NCBI GenBank assembly: GCA_036971615.1
Contig: JAYKKR010000009.1
Coordinates: 1,240,001-1,304,000, forward strand
Reading direction: 5' to 3'
Source of the DNA: Amyloporia xantha
Lineage: Eukaryota > Basidiomycota > Agaricomycetes > Polyporales > Adustoporiaceae
DNA: 64,000 nt
The notes beneath the pieces were generated by a model. That model saw only the letters and a program-made list of their open reading frames with translations. It searched no databases and was not told the DNA's origin. The position numbers and the translations under genes were made by a program. Shown here piece after piece: positions 57,269-64,000 of this stretch (within the stretch, counting starts at the first letter, position 1; every line of letters starts with the position of its first letter).

Positions 57269-58783
57269 ATGGTCCTCTACAATCATGCTCCTGCAGACCT
57301 TTCGAAAGTCCCTCGTGTCTCTGTCAACGATCTACCGGCCGACGTTCTCATTCTGATCTTCAAAGAAGTTCGTCGAATGTCATGCAAACGATATCATGTC
57401 CCAATAGGGGCAAGCTTAGAAGCTGAACCAGTAGAAGATAATTACGATAACAACGCCACAACGACGCCCTGGGTACGGACGGGAACAGCTACGGAGGCAC
57501 CGGAGTCTTCACCATTGCACGGAATTGATACCGGGTCTCGCGCTCCTCAATACGAAGACCTATCTTTGGGCTGGCTGGCGGGGGAAGACTTGTTCTCTCC
57601 TACCTTATTTCCGGAGGCTCTCGCTTCGGCCTGTAGTCTATGGAGAGAGACCATGCACGGTGTCTCGGCCTTCTGGACTCGCCTGGTCATCGCCGTCGAC
57701 CAGGATCCCACTCCTTCGTCTAAAATACGGTCATATCTAGCCTTTTCTGCTGACCGTCCTATCGACGTTCACATCCTCAGGCACGTTGACCGCATGGATA
57801 GCTTGGACTCTTCGGAAGGACACCGCGTTACCGCCGTCATGCAGTTGCTCTATCCTCACATGGCGCGCTGTAATACGTTCCGCATGAGCATTCGACATGC
57901 TGCTTCTCTCACAATTCCTTGTATCAGCACGTATGACAACACGCATCAACCGAACGACTTCCGCTTGCAGCCAGACTGCGTGTCAACATCTGAAGTAGCG
58001 ACAGGAGCCGTGCATTCGTGTCGTTTCACCCCCTGTAGCACACGCATGCCTGCACAGACGATGCAATGTGCCCTCACCCGGTTGTCGTTTTCTGCCTCTG
58101 ATTCAAGCAAAGCCCTGTTCTCTGTGAGAGAATTAGTCGCATTCGTAAATCATCTACCCCTCCTGCTACTTCTTGAGCTCATCAATCTCGAGCTCGATTG
58201 TGATCCCAATGGACCCCCGCTGGCACCACCATTGTCCCTCATTGAAACCGTCAGATTTACGGCCGTTCGTGCGCCTGTTTGGTCCGCATTTTGTCGATAT
58301 CGATTCGGCTGTGTCTCACGCGTTGTGGAATTCAAGAGATGTTCCACACTGGGTGCATATTCGGTCCCCTTCAGCTTGCCGTACACGTCACACGTCGTCT
58401 TGACAGAATTGGGAACTGTCGAGGACCTCTTCGCCATTCTACGCAATTCTGGGGGCGATAAACTCACCATCAACAGTTGTGCGGGCTTCAATGTTCATCT
58501 TCTGACTAGGATGGCCCTGGAGGTCAATGGCAGCAGGTGGCTCTGGCCTAACCTGAGGTGTCTCGACATATTTGACTGCCCCCACTTGCGGATTGATGTC
58601 CTGCGGAGCATGGTCCAAGCTCGTCGAGAGGCGCACAAATCCGTTCACATCACTGGCAACGAAAATAACCGGTCCGCTGTTGCTTCCGTGGGATTTCTCT
58701 CTGTGGCGGGATGTGGTAAACTATCGGAAGATGACAAACATTCTTTCGACTCTTGTGTCGGTAGCTTTTATTGGACTTCGTAA
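57269..58783 (+). CDS. F-box protein, intact single-exon paralogue
   Basis: One open frame of 504 aa. The F-box segment is RVSVNDLPADVLILIFKEVR; then come FPEALASACSLWRETMHGVS, RPIDVHILRHVDRMDSLDS, AVMQLLYPHMARCNTFRMSI, LFSVRELVAFVNHLPLLLLL, LTINSCAGFNVHLLTRMALE and a C-terminus CGKLSEDDKHSFDSCVGSF. It is the complete member of the family that includes the gene at 43.0-44.4 kb and the relic at 41-42 kb, and probably acts as an SCF adaptor; target unknown. It is on the opposite strand and 13 kb away from the others, so not a simple tandem copy. Confidence 0.85.
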   Translation: MVLYNHAPADLSKVPRVSVNDLPADVLILIFKEVRRMSCKRYHVPIGASLEAEPVEDNYDNNATTTPWVRTGTATEAPESSPLHGIDTGSRAPQYEDLSLGWLAGEDLFSPTLFPEALASACSLWRETMHGVSAFWTRLVIAVDQDPTPSSKIRSYLAFSADRPIDVHILRHVDRMDSLDSSEGHRVTAVMQLLYPHMARCNTFRMSIRHAASLTIPCISTYDNTHQPNDFRLQPDCVSTSEVATGAVHSCRFTPCSTRMPAQTMQCALTRLSFSASDSSKALFSVRELVAFVNHLPLLLLLELINLELDCDPNGPPLAPPLSLIETVRFTAVRAPVWSAFCRYRFGCVSRVVEFKRCSTLGAYSVPFSLPYTSHVVLTELGTVEDLFAILRNSGGDKLTINSCAGFNVHLLTRMALEVNGSRWLWPNLRCLDIFDCPHLRIDVLRSMVQARREAHKSVHITGNENNRSAVASVGFLSVAGCGKLSEDDKHSFDSCVGSFYWTS

Positions 58784-59120
58784 ACGGAAAGTAGGCAACG
58801 AATAGTCACTCAGAGACGGGTTCATGACGGGCTGCTAGCGATGCGATGCATAATGGGACTCTGTCAATCATGAATGTAAGTTTAAGTTTGATCATCTCGA
58901 TCGTTTATTCCCAGTCCTCTTTATCTTAAACCATTCACTTGTCAGGACCGCCCCCAATAACACCGTGTGCCACGAATTAGACAATGCACAGGGGCCTCGT
59001 TCGCTTCTACTCCAAGTCTCCTAGCTCATGGTTTCATCACTATTCAGCAGACAAAAGGCATTCAGCAGCTGAATAGTGTCCAACAAGTTCAGATATACAT
59101 ACGGGTCAAGCCACTCGTTT
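58784..59120. other. Intergenic region
   Basis: Convergent 3' ends of the F-box gene and the first secreted-peptide gene; nothing else recognised. Confidence 0.4.
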
Positions 59121-59249
59121 CTAGCAAGAGCTGGTGTCCGGCGGGCAGATACGAGCCTCAATGGGCGGGTAATCGGGCTGGGGCATAGAGGCGACGATGC
59201 TAGCATGCGCTATGGCGCTCAGCAGAAAGATGATGGCTTTGAATTGCAT
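59121..59249 (-). CDS. Small secreted peptide precursor 1 (42 aa)
   Basis: ATG at 59249, TAG at 59123-59121. The first 20 residues, MQFKAIIFLLSAIAHASIVA, form a typical signal peptide (Lys, hydrophobic core, small residues before cleavage). The mature part is about 22 residues, proline-rich with two cysteines, the second being the last residue (ending ICPPDTSSC). A TATAAATA box lies 93 bp upstream (59349-59342, minus). Too short for ordinary gene finding. Expression is unproven. Resemblance to the peptide gene at 60.2-60.4 kb is in design (signal, Pro-rich spacer, cysteines at the end, TATAAATA at the same distance), not in sequence. Confidence 0.5.
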   Translation of the reverse strand: MQFKAIIFLLSAIAHASIVASMPQPDYPPIEARICPPDTSSC

Positions 59250-59341
59250 TTCTGCTTGGCCTCGTATGCGTGTTGAGTGTCGCTTCTGCGTAGGCAGCGA
59301 AGAGGGGGCGCAATGACTGGACTGACCGGAGCGACCCAGCG

Positions 59342-59349
59342 TATTTATA
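59342..59349 (-). promoter_or_regulatory. TATA box of secreted peptide gene 1
   Basis: TATAAATA on the minus strand, 93 bp before the start codon at 59249. Confidence 0.55.
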
Positions 59350-60242
59350 TTACAGAACGTCTCCTATGTGAGAGAGCTGAATGAGATATGAGTGTTTTGT
59401 CGTGCAGGTCACTCGCAATCGGCCATGGTCCCGGTGGGTTTTGGTCTTCTACATCTATAAGCTGAGACCGCATTGAAAAAAGCTTTCAGTCCACAGTGGT
59501 GGTCGAGTCCCTGAGCTATGCTCGATATGACATAGAAATCGTAGAAATGAGGTCTCATAGCGGAGCCCATTTCAACCGCTAGATTAGCAGAGACCATTCC
59601 CAGAAATCAACTTGATATCTATGAGTTGATGATTGAACTGTTTCGGTGAGTAGTTGTACACGATCACGTAGTTACGACGGTTTTTGAGACCTCCTAATAG
59701 GCATAATACAGAGGTGAGACTGATAGATACGGCCAGAGTAGGCCTCCGTCTACTAGGATCTGGACCTTTTTGACGGGCAGTGTCAGGTCACCAGCAGTCG
59801 AGGGCGTCGGGGAGGTCTCATGACTTCATCTTCGACACGTCCTTGCAATGGTGCTGCGAATGTTACTAACCACTGAGCGGCGGTAACCGTTGTGTTGGTA
59901 TGAACACATCTTGGAGCTTCGTCTCCGGCGTTCAGACGTTGCTTAGCTTAAATCATGGATCATATACGAGCGTCGCACAGTTCACACCATGACAATATTC
60001 ACTTCATACAACTTTAGATTATCCTCTCATGCAAGCTTCTTCATATTCCGAGTCCTATCCCATCTACACATAGATAGCAGAATCGGTCCTTCCTCATCCT
60101 CGTCCGTCCATTTAGGACTATAAGTGGAAAAGAAACATGTGCAGCCTGAGAGTCTAGTATATCAATTCAAACAGCAATCGTCAGTTTGGATACTGAAATG
60201 AAGACGGCATTGATAAATATCCTTACCCGTCACATCTCATGC

Positions 60243-60392
60243 TCATTCAAGGTCACAGGTGAGACCACAGCAACGTTTGGGGCAACGAGGCGGGGGATAG
60301 TTGGTCGGAACTGGCTCGGGGACGGGTGCCGCAGCGATGAGACTGGTCAACGCGACGAGGACGAAAGCAATGCTGCTGAAGGTGACACGCAT
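60243..60392 (-). CDS. Small secreted cysteine-rich peptide precursor 2 (49 aa)
   Basis: ATG at 60392, TGA at 60245-60243. Residues 1-21 (MRVTFSSIAFVLVALTSLIA, then AA) form a signal peptide. The mature part of about 27 residues begins APVPEPVPTNYPPP, a Pro-rich spacer, and ends with a compact four-cysteine core CPKRCCGLTC (spacing C-x3-CC-x3-C) and CDLE-type acidic end. A TATAAATA box is 89 bp upstream. Adjacent vicinal cysteines suggest a disulfide-linked extracellular peptide, for example a small effector-like or antimicrobial peptide; that role is an inference. A degenerate copy follows at 61.27-61.34 kb, showing that the locus has been duplicated. Confidence 0.6.
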   Translation of the reverse strand: MRVTFSSIAFVLVALTSLIAAAPVPEPVPTNYPPPRCPKRCCGLTCDLE

Positions 60393-60480
60393 GTCGGGAG
60401 TGGCGATACGGCAGACGAGCAAATACTAGTAGGCAGGAACTGTGAGTAGCCTGAGGGAGAACGTACTCACTGAGGCCCGC

Positions 60481-60488
60481 TATTTATA
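60481..60488 (-). promoter_or_regulatory. TATA box of secreted peptide gene 2
   Basis: TATAAATA on the minus strand, 89 bp before the start codon at 60392. The duplicated copy has cctattgatg at the same place (61427-61436), so the box is lost there. Confidence 0.6.
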
Positions 60489-61029
60489 CAGAGCGGCGAA
60501 ATTAATATTGAGGATCGTTAACCCATGTTACAGCTTTCGTTTTCTAAATATACAACGACATTTGCCAGATGGACAATGTCGGAGAAGGGACTGCATCAGA
60601 GTCCACCGCATCAGTCACGGTGATACTAGGAACCGTTCACGCCGTTTGTGAAGATATGCAGACCACGGGCACACGCGGTATCTTATTGAGCCAGCCTGTG
60701 GTTTGGAATGGACGAATGTGTGATTGTTAGAGTAGCCGATGTTATTTTACCATGTCTCCTCCCGGGAGACCTGTACAAAACTTTGCCGTGCCACTACCTC
60801 TTCGCAAGTGTTTGGAGTTCGCCGGTAGCAGTACTAGACATCGGATCACCTAGTAAGCTGCGACAATTTCGGAGACCTTTCGACGTCATTGACAATGAGA
60901 CATTGCACTGAGGCCAGAGGTGCCCGTGGGACCGACACTAGTACTAGAGACGGCCGGGATTAGTAGTGCTGTCGTGAGGTGAGCTCGAGGTGAAACCTCA
61001 GAAGGTCTGTGTGTACGTAGGCGTCTTCC

Positions 61030-61690
61030 AGGATCTGGACTTTCAGACATGGGCGCCTCGTAGTACGCGGCAGGCCGCAGTATGAGGCAACATTGATCGT
61101 CGAGGCGGTCTAATGATGTATTTGCGACATGTCTCTATCATGGCGCTATGAATATCGCTGAACGTCGAGCGACGGCAGGCGTTGTATCGGGATGAACATC
61201 TCTTCGATCGGAGCCAACTTGAACATCCCAGCTAGCTGGAGATTATTAATAATGTACTTAATGCCATGGATCATATAGAACGTCGACTGGTCACCGCGAC
61301 CAGGACGAACGCGATGCTGCTGAAGATGAAGCGCATGATGGGAGTGACGACTATAGCGGACGAACAAAGCGAAGTCTAGCAAGGCTTGTGAGTAAGCATA
61401 GGAAGAACCTACACACTGGGGCCTCCTATTGATGCAGAGCGGCGAACTTGATGATTCAAATCGTGTCCTATGCCGCAGTGTATATTACTACCTGTTTAAC
61501 TCACCCGGAACAATGGCCGTCAGGTCAATGGTGTTGGGGCAGAGGCTGGACAAAAATGTAACGAAATATTCACGCTGTTCACAAGGATACGTGCAGACCA
61601 TGGGGGACCGCGACACATGGCGATTACTTGAGCAGGTCGGTGAGATGACCTCAGATGAGAACCGAAATTGGAGCCTATCTCTTCGCAACT
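61030..61690. repeat. Tandem duplication around secreted peptide gene 2, unit 2 (shortened)
   Basis: Shorter partner of 59730-60810. It lacks about 350 bp that correspond to 59980-60335 of unit 1, which includes the cysteine-rich coding part. Confidence 0.75.
61271..61336 (-). pseudogene. Truncated copy of secreted peptide gene 2
   Basis: ATG at 61336 starts MRFIFSSIAFVLVAVTS, matching the signal peptide of gene 2, but the frame runs into unrelated sequence (RRSI) and stops at 61273-61271. A deletion joined the signal-peptide part to downstream flank, removing the cysteine core, and the TATA box is mutated. Confidence 0.75.
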
Positions 61691-62204
61691 AGTACTGTAG
61701 TTCGGATCATGCTTTCAGGACATAGGTTGTAGTAGACTTACGAAAGGATTCCAAGACGCGTACCGTCACCTGGTTAACGAAAATCCCTAGCTCGTAGACA
61801 CACTCACGATGTATAGAATGGCGCAGATCATCAGCATGGATTCGCCAATTTTGTCCAAAACAGCACAAGTGTGTCCAGCTAAGACTTTACTTGATGCGGG
61901 TATAAGTACTTAGACGAGATGGTGGGAATATGGACCCTTGTACGTGATCGTGATCTTTCCAAGTTCTCCGTCCACCGCGCCGGCGGGACGATTATCTCAC
62001 CACGGTTTGTAGTACGTCGAGAGACAGAGGCCAACGGTCTGACTGGTAGCGTCATCCATCGCTGTCCCCCGACCCCGTATTCGACGATCGATGCGTGTCT
62101 CCGGCCCGGTTCAGCTATAAGTAATCGAGGCTGCAATTACACCATCAAGTCTACTTTTGCACTTTCTGGGATACGCGACTTGCGCCCATATCGCATCTGC
62201 ACAA
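61691..62204. other. Intergenic region upstream of the aldo-keto reductase
   Basis: No gene. It must hold the promoter of the next gene; no TATA box was assigned with confidence. Confidence 0.4.
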
Positions 62205-63500
62205 ATGCCTGCCGCTTACCCTACTCGTCAGCTTGGCCGCAATGGCCCAACTGTCAGCGCAATCGGCTTCGGAGCCATGGGTAAGATGGCCAGTGATCTC
62301 CCACTTCCGTGCTCTTGACATGAACCGGATCATCTTTCGCACTGCGCAGGCATTGGCGCCTTCTACGGGAAGCCCGCCGAAGAGAAAGAGGCGTTCGACA
62401 CCCTGACCTACGCCGCAGATCGCGGTGTGACCTTCTGGGACACCGCCGACCTGTACGGAATCAGTGTGTGCTTTCCGACGTCGCTGTTGGCATGCTTTCG
62501 TGACCGGGATCCCTTTCAGGCGAGGAAATGCTCGGTCGGTGGCTCGCCCACACGGGCAGGCGCTCCGAGGTCTTTTTGGCGACCAAATTTGGGTCCAGGG
62601 ACTTTACCCCTGGCGTCGCCAACCCTTGGAAGCCCAACAGCAAGCCGTCTTACATCAAACGGCAGATTGAAAGTTCACTGAAGGCACTCCAGACCGACTG
62701 GATCGACCTGTACTATCAGCACCGTGTGGACCCGGAGGTCCCCATCGAGGGTAAGTCTTCATTGACCCATTCACACGCCACATGATCTCACCGCGGCGTC
62801 GAAGTGGTGATGGAGACCTTCCGCCCTTACATCGAAAGCGGCAAGATCAAGTACATCGGGCTGAGCGAGTGCGCCATCGACGTGCTGCGCCGCGCCAAGA
62901 GCGTCCCGGGCGTGGGGGAGAAGCTCGTGGCGTGCCAGATGGAGTACAGCCCGTTCGAAGTCGAGATCGAGACGTCCGGCTTCCTCGCCACCGCGCGGGA
63001 GCTCGGCGTGGGCGTCGTGGCATACTCGCCTCTGGGCCGGGGTACGCTCGCCACGTCCATCTCCCACTCCGCGTCGCTGACCCGGACGTTGAACGACAGG
63101 CCTGATCACCGGGCAATACAAGTCCCCCAAGGACTTTGGCGAGGGCGACATCCGCGCGAGCCTCCCGCGGTTCTCCGAGGAGAACTTCCCCAAGAACGTC
63201 GCGCTCGTGGACAAGTTCCGCGCGGTGGCGGACAAGATTGGCGCGACGCCCGGTCAGGTAGGGCTCGCGTGGATCCTCGCGGAGCACCCCAACATAATCC
63301 CTATCCCCGGGACGCGCTCTGTGCCTCGTCTGGAGGAGAACGCGAAGGCGGCTGAGATCACATTGGCCCCGGAGGATGTGAAGCAGCTCCGCGCTGCGGT
63401 GGATGCGGCGGATGTACAGGGCCCCCGCTATCATGCCCAAGCCATGACGAACATAGGCAATTCTTGCATCCCTCTCAGCGAATGGAAGGGCGAGCAGTAG
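62205..63500 (+). CDS. Aldo-keto reductase
   Basis: Five exons: 62205-62280, 62350-62463, 62520-62750, 62805-63041, 63100-63500; 1059 nt, 352 aa. AKRs reduce aldehydes or ketones with NADPH in a TIM barrel. The catalytic tetrad is visible: Asp and Tyr in FWDTADLYG, Lys in FLATKFGSRD, His in DLYYQHRVD. Cofactor-binding parts are VVAYSPLGRGLITGQ and NIIPIPGTRSVPRLEENAKA. The start MPAAYPTRQLGRNGPTVSAI fits the family's first strand. It resembles the fungal AKR13/YakC-like group of about 340 residues; substrate unknown. Its third codon positions are GC-rich in exons 4 and 5. Confidence 0.93.
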
Positions 63501-64000
63501 AACTAAAGAGGGTGCCAATGGCAACCGTGACGGCGTTGGCGGGGATTGACAAACGGCGTGTGTTCCTCGGGTTAGCTGTACATATGATGGATGATTACCG
63601 ACAAACCCTACATAGCAGACCTGTATCAATGGAGACTTGTACCAGTGAGCAAATATTCGAAACCTACTGTCAAAAAGCTCCTTGCACGTGTGATCCTAAA
63701 CATCCTTACGGCATCGGTATTGGGCAACACGAACACGAGTTCGGTCAATTTAGTAACTGCTAAGCAGGCTATATACTACTATGCTATGAATATGAAGTAA
63801 CGGTACACATTATAACACGGAAGATGCATGAATGCTCGACAGTCAGTATGAGGCGATGTGAGCAACAGAGAGGATAATGAGGATGAGGATGCGTGTGCGA
63901 TGACGACCGATCAGACAGTATTGCGCGTGGGCGGCGAGTATGGTACCTGCGTATCCCCAGACCGCATGCGATGAGACCGTTCAGATGAGTGTGAGAGAAT
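63501..64000. other. Downstream region at the window end
   Basis: 3' flank of the aldo-keto reductase; no gene recognised to the window end. Confidence 0.4.

Larger units (their letters stand above)
59730..60810. repeat. Tandem duplication around secreted peptide gene 2, unit 1
   Basis: Matches 61030-61690 in the same orientation: aggatctggac, the block catggatcatata-gagcgtcg, the coding block around 60340-60400, gagcggcgaa, gcagaccac-ggg-cac and cctcttcgcaa all recur in order. Confidence 0.75.

Overview
The window looks like nuclear DNA of an agaricomycete basidiomycete, probably a wood-decay polypore-type fungus. The evidence is dense short spliceosomal introns (about 50-70 nt, GT..AG), very short exons, many F-box genes without orthology to core genes, and LYR, Sec14, Pps1 and Atm1 genes of fungal type. 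All gene models here were read from the sequence by eye. Splice sites were chosen so that reading frame, family motifs and GT-AG rules agree.

Layout. 1-336: 3' end of a sugar/H+ symporter. 1.2-4.0 kb: an F-box gene and a basic ankyrin-type gene. 4.6-7.05 kb: a divergent housekeeping pair, eIF1A (minus) and PP2A catalytic subunit (plus). 7.8-12.9 kb: a decaying tandem array of GNAT acetyltransferase genes (one intact, one relic, one with a nonsense codon), ending against the CCT5 chaperonin gene (13.3-15.5 kb). 15.9-20.2 kb: a Sec14-like lipid-transfer gene, an ETFRF1/LYRM5-like LYR gene and a small mitochondrial protein gene. 20.7-22.0 kb: a fourth GNAT gene with a one-base frameshift. 23.7-26.0 kb: a second F-box type with a frame break. 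26.3-31.0 kb: a direct tandem duplication of about 2.5 kb carrying two single-pass membrane proteins; one copy has a hexapeptide (18-bp) minisatellite. 31.3-35.8 kb: a Pps1-type dual-specificity phosphatase with a 964-nt intron. 35.8-43 kb: a gene-poor tract with palindromes, a scattered CCGGACAAAT motif and an F-box relic. 43-46.2 kb: an F-box gene and a membrane protein gene. 46.7-56.6 kb: an O-fucosyltransferase-like type II membrane protein, ribosomal protein eS10, an LRR protein carrying a MITE-like element in its first intron, and mitochondrial ABC transporter Atm1. 57.3-58.8 kb: an intact F-box paralogue. 59.1-61.7 kb: a cluster of tiny secreted-peptide genes, one in a duplicated and then truncated form. 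62.2-63.5 kb: an aldo-keto reductase.

How the genes fit together. The window alternates conserved single-copy housekeeping genes (translation: eIF1A, eS10; folding: CCT5; signalling: PP2A, Pps1; mitochondria: LYR protein, Atm1) with fast-evolving accessory blocks made by local tandem duplication and decay (GNAT, F-box, membrane protein, secreted peptide). No operon-like or metabolic gene cluster was found. The most unusual items are the secreted-peptide cluster, the MITE-like element with hairpin ends, the palindrome-rich gene-poor tract, and the unusual exon structures of eIF1A (GC-AG intron with 9- and 12-nt exons) and PP2A (stop codon alone in its own exon).
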